NCBI RefSeq assembly: GCF_013304445.1
Contig: NZ_JAAITA010000011.1
Span: 1 to 64,000, forward strand
Length of the DNA: 64,000 nt
Reading direction: 5' to 3'
DNA from: Blautia hansenii
GTDB lineage: Bacteria; Bacillota; Clostridia; Lachnospirales; Lachnospiraceae
Part shown: in pieces, positions 16,604 to 25,411 of the stretch
Numbering within the stretch: position 1 is the first letter of the stretch
How the letters are laid out: the number at the start of each line of letters is the position of its first letter
Notes under the pieces: generated by a model
Told to the model about the DNA's origin: nothing
Databases searched by the model: none
Seen by the model: the letters and a program-made list of their open reading frames with translations, nothing else
Position numbers and translations under genes: made by a program

Positions 16604-17947
16604 ATGGAAATGGTAGCATCTGTTGTAGAAGTGGTGAACAAATTTTTGTGGGATTATGCGCTTTTAATCCTGCTTCTTGGAACCGGAATTATTTATTCCT
16701 TCAGTCTGAAATTTATTCAGATACGGAAGTTCGGCGCGGGAATGAAGAAAATGTTCGGCGGCTTTTCTCTTCATGGGAAAAGCAGTGAAAACGGTCTCAG
16801 TTCCTTTCAGGCTCTGGCGACAGCCATTGCAGCGCAGGTAGGTACGGGAAACATTGCCGGCGCAGCCACGGCCATTGCTTCCGGAGGACCGGGTGCAATT
16901 TTCTGGATGTGGGTCAGCGCATTCTTTGGTATGGCCACCATTTATGCGGAGGCCGTTATGGCGCAGCACACCAGAGTAAAAGAAAACGGCGTCATTGTAG
17001 GCGGTCCGGTGTACTACATAAAATATATTTTTAAAGGAAAATTCGGCAAATTCCTGGCAGGCTTTTTCTCAGTAGCCATCATTCTGGCACTGGGATTCAT
17101 GGGAAATATGGTACAGTCCAACTCCATTGGAAGTTCTTTTTATAATGCTTTTGGTGTAAAACCCATGGTTGTAGGTGTTGTGATTGCCCTGGTAGCAGCG
17201 TTTATTTTTATCGGCGGAATTAATCGAATTGCAAGAGTGACGGAAAAAGTGGTTCCGTTAATGGCTCTGATTTATATTGTGGGCTGTCTGATTATTCTCT
17301 TTATGAATCTGGAAGGCACAGGCAGAGCTTTTCATGACATTTTTGTGGCAGCCTTTGACCCCAAAGCAGTTCTTGGAGGTGCGGCTGGTGTTACCGTACA
17401 GAAAGCCATGCGTTTCGGTGTGGCAAGAGGTCTGTTTTCCAATGAAGCTGGTATGGGTTCCACGCCTCACGCCCATGCAACTGCAGATGTAAAGCACCCG
17501 GGTGACCAGGGAATTATTGCCATGATGGGTGTGTTTATTGATACTTTTGTTATTTTGACGCTGACAGCGCTGGTAATTCTGTCCACAGGCGCTCTTGCAA
17601 GCGGAGAGACGGCAGCTGCGCTGGCACAGGTAGCTTTTGATTCTGCGTTTGGTTCTTTCGGAGAAGTTTTCATAGCGATTTGTATGCTGTTCTTTGCCTT
17701 TACGACCATTATCGGCTGGTACTATTTCGGAGAGGTGAATGTGCGTCACCTGCTTGGCAAAAAAGCCGTAAAGGTCTATGCTCTCCTGGTGGTTGTCTGT
17801 GTACTGGTTGGTTCCGGACTGAAAGTAGATTTGGTATGGAATATGTCTGATATGTTTAACGGACTTATGGTGATTCCGAACTTGATTGCAATTTTGGCCT
17901 CTATTAAGGTAGTTAAGCGCCTGAGTAAAGAGCACGAAAATTTGTAA
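16604..17947 (+). CDS. Sodium:alanine/glycine symporter (AGCS family)
   Basis: A 447-aa polytopic membrane protein that imports alanine or glycine with sodium. Family signatures are ALATAIAAQVGTGNIAGAATAI near residue 67, GPGAIFWMWVSAFFGMATIYAE near 90, and RGLFSNEAGMGSTPHAHA near 277. Length and helix count are normal for AGCS proteins. It lies under a tandem glycine riboswitch, so glycine is the likely physiological cue and probably a substrate. The ribosome site is AGGGAGA. Confidence 0.93.
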   Translation: MEMVASVVEVVNKFLWDYALLILLLGTGIIYSFSLKFIQIRKFGAGMKKMFGGFSLHGKSSENGLSSFQALATAIAAQVGTGNIAGAATAIASGGPGAIFWMWVSAFFGMATIYAEAVMAQHTRVKENGVIVGGPVYYIKYIFKGKFGKFLAGFFSVAIILALGFMGNMVQSNSIGSSFYNAFGVKPMVVGVVIALVAAFIFIGGINRIARVTEKVVPLMALIYIVGCLIILFMNLEGTGRAFHDIFVAAFDPKAVLGGAAGVTVQKAMRFGVARGLFSNEAGMGSTPHAHATADVKHPGDQGIIAMMGVFIDTFVILTLTALVILSTGALASGETAAALAQVAFDSAFGSFGEVFIAICMLFFAFTTIIGWYYFGEVNVRHLLGKKAVKVYALLVVVCVLVGSGLKVDLVWNMSDMFNGLMVIPNLIAILASIKVVKRLSKEHENL

Positions 17948-18063
17948 AAAGTTTTGAAAATATGTGCTGGAAACAGTTGAAAAATTTCCCGATTTGCTTT
18001 ATTCTATAATCTGTCGCAAAAACAGACACCATATTTATAGAAGGCTCAGGGAGGAAACAAAAG

Positions 18064-18291
18064 ATGTGTGAAAAAACCGTGTGCTTTCAGCACATAGACG
18101 AAATAAAGGAATTTGTAAATGCAGCGTGCCGCTGTGATTTTGATATTGATATTATCAATGACCGTCTGACTATTGACGCAAAGTCCATTTTAGGTGTGTT
18201 AAGCCTGGAATACAATAAAGAACTGTGCGTCAGATATGAACAGCAGGATTCAGAATTTGAAAATGTTCTGGGTAAATTTGCAATCGCATAG
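18064..18291 (+). CDS. HPr-like small protein without the active-site histidine
   Basis: A 75-aa protein with an HPr-like pattern. The segment IDAKSILGVLSLEY (about residues 37-50) corresponds to the Ser46 regulatory region of HPr (KSIMGVMSL). Where HPr carries the phosphorylated His15 in an HARP motif, this protein reads HIDEIKEF, so the PTS phosphorylation site is absent. It is therefore not a PTS carrier, but could retain a serine-phosphorylation or protein-binding role, as for Crh-type proteins (which also lack His15). GGGAGGAAAC precedes the ATG. It stands alone between the symporter and the metG T-box. Confidence 0.65.
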   Translation: MCEKTVCFQHIDEIKEFVNAACRCDFDIDIINDRLTIDAKSILGVLSLEYNKELCVRYEQQDSEFENVLGKFAIA

Positions 18292-18311
18292 AGAAAATTC
18301 CCGGACAGGGT

Positions 18312-18627
18312 GTTTACAAAGTGTGCAAGATGTGATAGCATGAAACATATATGTAAACACAGTGACAAAGAGAGTACATGTATGTCTCGTTTTACAGAGA
18401 GGCTTTCGTATGCTGAGAGAAAGCGAATGAGGATATGTGGAAGATGGCTTTTGAGAGGCGCACCGAAGTATGAGAGCATACCAAGGCTGCGACAGGTTCC
18501 GCCTGTTATAGCGGTAAGGTATGAATGTACCTGGTGAGGTCTGTGCCGCGAGGCAGAGACGAACAGAAGTGGTAACACGGGTAAATAGGACTCGTCTTCT
18601 TTGGAAACAGAGAAGACGGGTTTTTTT
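18312..18627 (+). ncRNA. T-box riboswitch controlling metG
   Basis: A long structured leader directly before methionyl-tRNA synthetase. It has a Stem I region with GAGAG/AGAGAGG elements and a late GAACAGAAGTGGTAACACGG segment (18561-18580), a variant of the T-box/antiterminator sequence. ATG triplets lie in the expected specifier region (first candidate 18427-18429), fitting methionine. By family knowledge, uncharged tRNA-Met stabilises the antiterminator and allows metG transcription. A possible promoter (TTTACA, 17 nt, TAGCAT) starts near 18312. Confidence 0.85.
18588..18627 (+). terminator. T-box terminator
   Basis: GTCTTCT pairs with AGAAGAC around an eight-base loop, followed by seven T (18621-18627). 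It competes with the T-box antiterminator. Confidence 0.85.
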
Positions 18628-18694
18628 GCTTTCGGACAGAAGCTTTATACTGCGCCAATTATGAGCCGAACCCTTAGAACAGGAGGAAGAAAAA

Positions 18695-20662
18695 GTGGAT
18701 AAAAAGAAATATTATATTACAACAGCCATTGCCTATACTTCAGGCAAACCTCATATCGGAAATACTTATGAGGCGGTTTTGGCGGACAGTATTGCCAGAT
18801 TTAAAAGACAGCAGGGGTATGATGTATTTTTCCAGACAGGAACAGATGAACACGGACAGAAAATCGAATTAAAGGCAGCAGAAGCCGGCGTGACCTGCAA
18901 AGAATTTGTGGACAATGTGGCAGGGGAAATCAAGAGCATTTGGGACTTGATGAACACTTCCTATGACAAGTTTATCCGTACTACAGATGAAGACCACGAA
19001 AAACAGGTACAGAAGATTTTCAAAAAACTGTATGACCAGGGTGATATTTACAAAGGATACTATGAAGGTATGTATTGTACACCATGCGAGTCTTTCTTTA
19101 CGGAATCCCAGCTGGTAGACGGCAAATGTCCGGACTGCGGACGTCCGGTGACACCTGCAAAAGAAGAGGCTTACTTCTTCAGAATGAGTAAATATGCACA
19201 GCGTTTGATTGACCACATCAACACCCATCCGGAATTCATTCAGCCGGTATCCAGAAAAAATGAAATGATGAACAATTTCCTTCTGCCGGGACTGCAGGAT
19301 TTGTGTGTATCCAGAACTTCCTTTAAGTGGGGAATTCCGGTAGATTTCGACCCGAAACATGTGGTTTATGTGTGGCTGGACGCTCTGACTAACTATATTA
19401 CAGGAATTGGCTATGACTGTGACGGAGAAAGCACGGAGCAGTTTAAGAAAGACTGGCCGGCAGACCTGCACTTAATCGGAAAAGACATCATCCGTTTCCA
19501 TACCATTTACTGGCCGATTTTCCTTATGGCCCTGGATTTGCCGCTGCCAAAACAGGTATTCGGACATCCGTGGCTTTTACAGGGTGACGGAAAAATGAGC
19601 AAATCCAAGGGAAATGTGATTTACGCAGACCAGCTGGTAGATTTCTTCGGCGTGGACGCAGTTCGCTACTTTGTACTTCACGAAATGCCCTTTGAAAACG
19701 ACGGGGTAATTACCTGGGAATTAATGGTAGAACGTCTGAACTCTGAACTGGCTAATACCCTGGGAAATCTGGTAAACAGAACGATTTCCATGTCCAACAA
19801 ATATTTTGGCGGGGAAGTACGCAACACCAAGGTCTGCGAACCGGTAGACGAAGAGCTGAAAGCCGTTGTACTGGAAACAAAAGCGAAAGTAGCGGCAAAA
19901 ATGGAAGAACTTCGTGTGGCAGACGCTATTACGGAAATCTTTACTCTGTTCAAGCGCTGCAACAAATATATTGATGAAACCATGCCATGGGCGCTGGCTA
20001 AGGACGAAGAAAAGAAAGACCGTCTGGCTACCGTACTGTATAATCTGGTAGAGGGTATCTGTATCGGCGCTTCCCTTTTGGAATCCTTTATGCCGGAAAC
20101 CACAGAGAAGATTCTGGCACAGTTAAATGCCCAGAAGAGAACTTACGAAGAGCTGGATACATTTGGATTGTATCCGTCAGGAAATAAGGTAACAGAAAAG
20201 CCGGAAATCCTGTTTGCACGTCTGGACGTGAAAGAAGTTCTGGAAAAAGTGGAAGAGATGAGAGCCAAAGAAGCTGCCAAAGACGCACCAGAGGAAGCCA
20301 AAGACGAAGCGCCGGTCATTGACATTGAGGCAAAAGAAGAGGTTACTTTTGATGACTTTATGAAAATGCAGTTCCAGGTAGGAGAAATCATTGCATGCGA
20401 AGAGGTGCAGAAGTCTAAAAAGCTGCTGTGCTCTCAGGTGAAAATCGGAAGCCAGGTGAAACAGATTGTATCCGGTATTAAGGCACATTATAAGCCGGAG
20501 GATATGGTTGGAAAGAAGGTTATGGTTCTGGTGAACTTGAAACCTGCTAAGCTGGCTGGTATTCTGTCAGAGGGCATGATTCTCTGTGCAGAAGGACTGG
20601 ACGGAGAACTGGCACTGATGACACCGGATAAGGAAATGCCGGCAGGGGCGGAAATCTGCTAG
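18695..20662 (+). CDS. metG: Methionyl-tRNA synthetase with C-terminal tRNA-binding domain
   Basis: A 655-aa class I aminoacyl-tRNA synthetase that charges tRNA-Met. HIGN at residues 20-23 is the HIGH motif and KMSKSKG near 304 is the KMSKS loop. CTPCESFF...CPDCGRP near 129-148 is a zinc knuckle. An anticodon-binding helical domain follows, then a Glu/Ala-rich linker and a C-terminal EMAP-type tRNA-binding domain from about residue 550 (FMKMQFQVGEI onward) that supports dimerisation. The start is GTG, with GGAGGAAG upstream and no better ATG. Regulation is by the preceding T-box. Confidence 0.96.
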   Translation: MDKKKYYITTAIAYTSGKPHIGNTYEAVLADSIARFKRQQGYDVFFQTGTDEHGQKIELKAAEAGVTCKEFVDNVAGEIKSIWDLMNTSYDKFIRTTDEDHEKQVQKIFKKLYDQGDIYKGYYEGMYCTPCESFFTESQLVDGKCPDCGRPVTPAKEEAYFFRMSKYAQRLIDHINTHPEFIQPVSRKNEMMNNFLLPGLQDLCVSRTSFKWGIPVDFDPKHVVYVWLDALTNYITGIGYDCDGESTEQFKKDWPADLHLIGKDIIRFHTIYWPIFLMALDLPLPKQVFGHPWLLQGDGKMSKSKGNVIYADQLVDFFGVDAVRYFVLHEMPFENDGVITWELMVERLNSELANTLGNLVNRTISMSNKYFGGEVRNTKVCEPVDEELKAVVLETKAKVAAKMEELRVADAITEIFTLFKRCNKYIDETMPWALAKDEEKKDRLATVLYNLVEGICIGASLLESFMPETTEKILAQLNAQKRTYEELDTFGLYPSGNKVTEKPEILFARLDVKEVLEKVEEMRAKEAAKDAPEEAKDEAPVIDIEAKEEVTFDDFMKMQFQVGEIIACEEVQKSKKLLCSQVKIGSQVKQIVSGIKAHYKPEDMVGKKVMVLVNLKPAKLAGILSEGMILCAEGLDGELALMTPDKEMPAGAEIC

Positions 20663-20685
20663 TCTACTGTATCAGGAAAGTATAT

Positions 20686-20850
20686 GCCTGGCGTACGGCC
20701 ATTGGATTGCAGGCTGTAGATGGACTTAAAACATTTCAAGATCCCGGTGCCTCTAAGCTGATTGCTAAGTTGTCACAGGCGGGAATTCTTGAGCTCGTAT
20801 CCGGTTATGGAAAAGGCAGGGGCTGTTTCGGCAGCCCCTGTCCCTTTTGA
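20686..20850 (+). pseudogene. Fic-like protein remnant
   Basis: One frame reads AWRTAIGLQAVDGLKT and then, after a join, SKLIAKLSQAGILELVSGYG before a stop at 20848-20850. The first block resembles the short antitoxin-like segment (VbhA type) of Fic proteins. The second resembles the C-terminal winged-helix end of Fic proteins. The catalytic HPFxxGNG region is absent, so it would be an internal deletion remnant. The final bases form GGGGCTG/CAGCCCC, a possible old terminator. Identification is from motif memory and moderately uncertain. Confidence 0.45.
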
Positions 20851-21354
20851 AGAGGGAACACCGATGATGCGGCCTATGTTTGTGGAATTTCCGGAAGACA
20901 GAGCCTGTGAAACCCTGGACAAGCAGTACATGCTGGGAGATTCTCTGTTAGTGGCGCCAATCTTTAAGGAATCAGGAGAAGTGGAATATTATGTGCCGGA
21001 GGGAAAATGGCAGAATATTTTGACAGGAGAAACAGTAGAAGGCGGAAAATGGCAGAAGGAAACATATGATTATTTCCATATGCCGCTGCTGGCAAGACCC
21101 AACACGATTCTGGCAGTAGGAAACAACAGTGAAAGACCGGACTACGATTATGCAGAAGGAATAACCTTGTATCTTGTAAACATGGAAGACGGAAAAGCGA
21201 CGGAAACTGCTGTGACAGATTTACAGGGAAATACGGTGCTGACAGTAAAAGCCAGAAGAAATGGAAAAACCGTAACCGTATGCGCAGAGGGCCGAACAAA
21301 ACATGTGACTTATAAGATTATGGGAAATGAAGAACTGGAAGTCGCAGTGGAATA
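20849..21354 (+). pseudogene. GH31 (alpha-xylosidase-like) C-terminal remnant
   Basis: The reading from 20849 to the TAA at 21352-21354 encodes only the C-terminal ~168 residues of a GH31 glycosidase. GTPMMRPMFVEFPED, QYMLGDSLLVAPIF and the beta-sandwich with EGKWQNILTGE are characteristic. The (beta/alpha)8 barrel with its nucleophile and acid/base aspartates is missing. No start or ribosome site is present at the beginning of the homology. It is directly fused to the Fic-like remnant, so the interval after metG is a deletion scar of two genes. No function is expected. Confidence 0.85.
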
Positions 21355-21387
21355 ATTCCGTAAGAAAATAAAAAATAATTTTCCCCA

Positions 21388-21416
21388 TTGACAACCCTTC
21401 CCTTATCGTTTATTAT
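21388..21416 (+). promoter_or_regulatory. Promoter for the Mn riboswitch operon
   Basis: TTGACA (21388-21393), 17-nt spacer, TATTAT (21411-21416). Confidence 0.8.
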
Positions 21417-21425
21417 TCTTTTTAA

Positions 21426-21530
21426 TGAAAGGGAGTAGCTGGCACTGCAAGGTGTTTACGGCGTCGTCAATCTCGACGGGAGTATTCTCGTCCGTGTCGT
21501 GATGAAACAGCGAGACTTTTATTGCATAGC
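21426..21530 (+). ncRNA. yybP-ykoY (Mn2+) riboswitch
   Basis: The leader begins GAAAGGGAGTAGCTGGCAC, matching the conserved GGGGAGUAGC entry of yybP-ykoY RNAs. It closes with CAGCGAGACTTT, matching the conserved 3' GAGACCUUU side. A GTCGTCAATCTCGACGGGAG element lies between. This class senses Mn2+ and commonly controls cation P-type ATPases, as here. The closing strand also forms the left arm of a downstream terminator, giving an evident switch. Confidence 0.82.
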
Positions 21531-21562
21531 AGACTGTGCAGTAAAGGTCTTGCTGTTTTTTT
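21510..21562 (+). terminator. Mn riboswitch terminator
   Basis: GCGAGACTTTTATTGCA pairs with TGCAGTAAAGGTCTTGC (21537-21553), followed by a T run. The left arm is shared with the aptamer closing stem, so ligand-bound aptamer should exclude the terminator. Confidence 0.8.
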
Positions 21563-21647
21563 GTTACCTGCGACATAGAAAGACCTTTACGAAGCACACT
21601 ATAGTAGAGCCTGTAAACCAAAGCTCAAAACAAACGGAGGAAAAAGC

Positions 21648-24257
21648 ATGAAAGAGTATTATCAGATGTCACGAACAGAAGCGCAGAAATCTGTGAATGG
21701 CAGCACCCACCCTTTAAGCGAGGACCAGATTAAGAAAAATCAGCAGAAATACGGTCCCAATGCCCTCGTGGAGGAGAAGAAAAAATCCATACTCCAGATA
21801 TTTCTGGAGCAGTACAAAGACTTTCTGGTTATCATCCTGATTGTGGCAGCCATTGTATCCGGTTTGCTGGGAGAGACAGAAAGCGCCATTGTAATTTTAG
21901 TTGTTATTACCATGAATGCCATTTTAGGAACAGTTCAGACAGTAAAAGCCGAACAGTCCTTAGACAGCCTGAAAGCCATGTCCGGGCCGGAAGCAAAAGT
22001 ATTTCGCAATGGTGATGTGATAAAAGTGCCGTCATCAGAAGTTACTATTGGTGATATTGTTATGCTGGAAGCCGGTGATTATGTTCCGGCGGACGGACGT
22101 ATTCTGGAAAATGCCAGTCTGAAGGTAGACGAAAGTGCTCTTACGGGAGAAAGCCTTGGAGTGGATAAAACAGAAGAAGAAATCAGCGGTCAGGATGTCC
22201 CTCTGGGAGACAGAACCAATATGGTGTATTCCGGAAGCTTTGTTTCCTACGGCAGAGGTTCTTTCCTGGTAACTGCCATTGGTATGGAAACAGAAGTTGG
22301 AAAAATTGCAAAACTTCTGAAAAGTACATCCGAAAAGAAAACACCGCTGCAGATGAACCTGGATAACTTCGGACAGAAGCTGTCTATACTGATTCTGGTA
22401 TTTTGTGCGATTTTATTTGGAATCAGCGTGTTCAGAGGCGAATCCATCGGAGACGCGTTCCTCTTTGCTGTTGCGCTGGCTGTAGCGGCAATTCCTGAAG
22501 CTTTAAGTTCTATTGTTACCATTGTGTTGTCCTTCGGTACACAGAAAATGGCGAAAGAACATGCCATTGTCCGTAAATTGCAGGCAGTGGAAGGTCTGGG
22601 AAGTGTCTCTATTATCTGTTCAGATAAGACAGGAACGCTGACTCAGAACAAAATGACCGTGGAATACTACTATGTAGAAGGTAAAGAAGTTCCCGCAGCA
22701 GACATTGATTTGGAAGAGGAAGCACAGAAACAGCTTTTGCGTCACAGTATTTTGTGTAATGACTCTACAAACAAAAACGGAGAAGAAATCGGTGACCCTA
22801 CAGAGACAGCTTTGATTAATCAGGGAGATGAACTGGGTGTTCCGGCAGAAACGGTAAGGGAGAAATACCCAAGATTCAGCGAAGTTCCTTTTGACAGTGA
22901 CAGAAAGCTGATGTCCACGCTGCACACATTGAAAACAGGTTCTACTATGGTAACCAAAGGCGCGGTAGACGTTTTGCTGGGCCGGGTGACCACAATTCAG
23001 AAAAATGGAAAAGCAGAACCGATTTCCCAGGCAGATATTCAGGAAATCGAAGAACAGAACCAGAAGTTCTCCAGAAACGGTCTGCGTGTGCTGGCCTTTG
23101 CTTATAAGAGTGTACCGGAAGGCACAACGATTACAGTAGAGGATGAAAACGATATGACCTTCCTTGGTCTGATTGCCATGATGGACCCGCCGAGAGAAGA
23201 GTCCAAAGACGCGGTAGCAGAATGTATCAAAGCCGGAATCAAACCGATTATGATTACCGGTGACCACAAGGTAACGGCAGCAGCCATTGCCAAACGTATC
23301 GGTATTCTGAAAGATGAATCTGAGGCCTGTGAAGGCGCTGTAATTGAAAACATGACAGACGAAGAGTTACAGGATTTCGTAGAAGGAATTTCTGTATATG
23401 CCCGTGTTTCACCGGAGCACAAAATCAGAATCGTCAGAGCATGGCAGGAAAAGGGCAACATTGTATCTATGACAGGTGACGGGGTCAACGACGCTCCGGC
23501 GCTGAAACAGGCGGATATCGGTGTGGCTATGGGTATCACAGGAACAGAAGTTTCCAAAGATGCGGCATCTATGATATTGACAGATGACAATTTTGCGACT
23601 ATTGTTAAAGCTGTAGAGAACGGACGTAATGTCTACAAGAATATTAAGAGTGCGATTCAGTTTCTGTTATCCGGAAACTTTGCGGGAATCCTGGCCGTTT
23701 TATATGCTTCCATTGCAGGACTTCCGGTACCGTTTGCACCGGTACATCTGTTATTTATCAATCTTTTGACAGACAGTCTTCCGGCTATTGCTCTTGGACT
23801 GGAGCCGCACAGCGAGTCCGTGATGAATGAAAAACCAAGACCGATGAACGAATCTATTCTGACAAAGAATTTCCTTTCCAAAATCGGAATCGAGGGTCTG
23901 GTAATTGGTATTATGACAATGATTGGCTTCTACATTGGCTATCAGGAAAGCGCGCTTTTGGCGTCTACATTGGCCTTTGGTACGTTGTGTATGTCCCGTC
24001 TGGTACATGGGTTTAACTGTAAATCAGATGCGCCTGTATTGTTTACAAAGAGATTCTTTAACAACATTTATCTGGCAGGAGCCTTTGGTTTAGGCGTGCT
24101 GCTGATTACTGCAGTTATGATGATTCCGTGGCTGAACGGTATCTTCCAGGTTCAGACATTAAGCCTGACACAGCTGTTGATTATGTATGGTTTGTCTCTT
24201 GCCAATCTTCCGATTATTCAGTTTATTAAATGGATTCGTAAAAAAATCGGTAAATAA
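21648..24257 (+). CDS. P2-type cation-exporting ATPase (Ca2+/Mn2+ type)
   Basis: An 869-aa P-type ATPase. Cation-ATPase N-terminal domain, actuator motif LTGES (~165), phosphorylation site SDKTGTLTQ with Asp326, and hinge MTGDGVNDAPALK (~606-618) are all intact; about ten membrane helices. The M4 metal site reads AAIPEALSSIVTI instead of the PEGL of classical Ca2+ pumps. The same PEAL form is found in streptococcal CaxP/MgtA-type pumps linked to Mn2+ tolerance. Control by the yybP-ykoY riboswitch supports Mn2+ (or Ca2+/Mn2+) efflux. It is first gene of an operon with the AI-2E family protein 20 bp downstream. Confidence 0.9.
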   Translation: MKEYYQMSRTEAQKSVNGSTHPLSEDQIKKNQQKYGPNALVEEKKKSILQIFLEQYKDFLVIILIVAAIVSGLLGETESAIVILVVITMNAILGTVQTVKAEQSLDSLKAMSGPEAKVFRNGDVIKVPSSEVTIGDIVMLEAGDYVPADGRILENASLKVDESALTGESLGVDKTEEEISGQDVPLGDRTNMVYSGSFVSYGRGSFLVTAIGMETEVGKIAKLLKSTSEKKTPLQMNLDNFGQKLSILILVFCAILFGISVFRGESIGDAFLFAVALAVAAIPEALSSIVTIVLSFGTQKMAKEHAIVRKLQAVEGLGSVSIICSDKTGTLTQNKMTVEYYYVEGKEVPAADIDLEEEAQKQLLRHSILCNDSTNKNGEEIGDPTETALINQGDELGVPAETVREKYPRFSEVPFDSDRKLMSTLHTLKTGSTMVTKGAVDVLLGRVTTIQKNGKAEPISQADIQEIEEQNQKFSRNGLRVLAFAYKSVPEGTTITVEDENDMTFLGLIAMMDPPREESKDAVAECIKAGIKPIMITGDHKVTAAAIAKRIGILKDESEACEGAVIENMTDEELQDFVEGISVYARVSPEHKIRIVRAWQEKGNIVSMTGDGVNDAPALKQADIGVAMGITGTEVSKDAASMILTDDNFATIVKAVENGRNVYKNIKSAIQFLLSGNFAGILAVLYASIAGLPVPFAPVHLLFINLLTDSLPAIALGLEPHSESVMNEKPRPMNESILTKNFLSKIGIEGLVIGIMTMIGFYIGYQESALLASTLAFGTLCMSRLVHGFNCKSDAPVLFTKRFFNNIYLAGAFGLGVLLITAVMMIPWLNGIFQVQTLSLTQLLIMYGLSLANLPIIQFIKWIRKKIGK

Positions 24258-24277
24258 GAGAATCAGGGAGGGTATCT

Positions 24278-25411
24278 ATGGAGTTGAATAAGAAAAACAT
24301 GAAGAATCTGATTCTTCTGATTGTCTTTGCAGTGTTGTTTTATGTGGGAGTGCAGAGAATCGAGAATCTGGCAGCAGGTATTCTCTTTGTGTGCAGAGTG
24401 GTCTTTCCTTTTATTCTGGGCGGCGCACTGGCGTTTATTTTGAATATACCCATGAGTTTTCTGGAGGAGAAGCTGTTTCACAAAGTAAAGAAAAAGAAGT
24501 TTGTAAGACCGGTCTGTCTGGTATGTTCCATTCTCTTTGTGGTGGCTGTGATTCAGGTTGTGCTGGTGGTTGTATTGCCGGAGGTGGCAACAACTTTTTC
24601 CAGTATCAGCAAGAATATAGAAGCCTTTCTTCCAAAACTGCAGAGATGGGCAATAGATACGTTCCCTGACAGCAAGCAAGTAACTTCCTGGATTCAGAGT
24701 ATTGAGTTTAATTGGGATAAAATTATCCAGACAGCTATTAATTTTCTGAAAAACGGTGCGGGAAATGTGCTGAACTCCACCTTTACGGTGGCAAAAACAG
24801 TGATTAATTCTCTGATGAACTTTTTCGTAGCCTTTGTGTTTGCCTGTTATATATTGCTTCAGAAGGAAAAGCTGTCTGTGCAAATCAAAAAAGTGCTCTA
24901 CGCATTCCTTCCTTTGAAGGCAGTGGACAAGACTTTAGAGGTGGCGTCTTTAAGCTATAAAACCTTTTCCAGTTTTGTCACAGGACAATGTCTGGAGGCT
25001 GTGATTCTGGGAACCATGTTTTTTATTGTTATGAGTATTCTAAGATTCCCATATGCTTTGCTGGTAGGCGTGGTCATTGCCTTTACTGCACTGATTCCTA
25101 TCTTTGGCGCTTTTATCGGCTGTGTGATTGGCACATTTTTGATGCTGGTGTCCAATCCCATGCAGGCTGTAGCCTTTGTGATTTTGTTCCTGGTATTGCA
25201 GCAGATAGAAGGAAATCTGATTTATCCTCATGTGGTGGGCGGTTCTGTGGGTCTTCCGTCTATCTGGGTGCTGGTAGCCGTCACTGTGGGCGGCAGCCTG
25301 ATGGGGGTTGTGGGAATGCTGATATTTATTCCGCTGTCCTCTGTAGTTTATGCACTGTTTCGGGAAGTGGTATATAAGAGGCTGAAGGAGAGAGGCATTC
25401 ATGATATTTGA
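24278..25411 (+). CDS. AI-2E family transporter (UPF0118/YdiK type)
   Basis: A 377-aa membrane protein with hydrophobic segments at both ends around a soluble middle, and the family-defining C-terminal block with GNLIYPHVVGGSVGLPSIWV near residue 308. Members have been assigned various roles (autoinducer-2 export, Na+/H+ antiport), so the function is open. Here it is co-transcribed with a Mn-riboswitch-controlled cation pump, which favours an ion-related role. The start has a good GGGAGGG site. It overlaps tatD by 11 bp. Confidence 0.87.
   Translation: MELNKKNMKNLILLIVFAVLFYVGVQRIENLAAGILFVCRVVFPFILGGALAFILNIPMSFLEEKLFHKVKKKKFVRPVCLVCSILFVVAVIQVVLVVVLPEVATTFSSISKNIEAFLPKLQRWAIDTFPDSKQVTSWIQSIEFNWDKIIQTAINFLKNGAGNVLNSTFTVAKTVINSLMNFFVAFVFACYILLQKEKLSVQIKKVLYAFLPLKAVDKTLEVASLSYKTFSSFVTGQCLEAVILGTMFFIVMSILRFPYALLVGVVIAFTALIPIFGAFIGCVIGTFLMLVSNPMQAVAFVILFLVLQQIEGNLIYPHVVGGSVGLPSIWVLVAVTVGGSLMGVVGMLIFIPLSSVVYALFREVVYKRLKERGIHDI

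Noticed and set aside
17977-18010. Promoter for the HPr-like gene (TTGAAA and TATAAT)
   Set aside because: The spacer is 22 nt, too long for a normal sigma-A promoter; only the -10 is credible.
18310-18537. Small protein gene before metG
   Set aside because: It lies within the T-box leader and has no ribosome site.
24278-25411. Quorum-sensing (AI-2) exporter
   Set aside because: The family name is historical; the metal-controlled operon gives no support for AI-2 transport.
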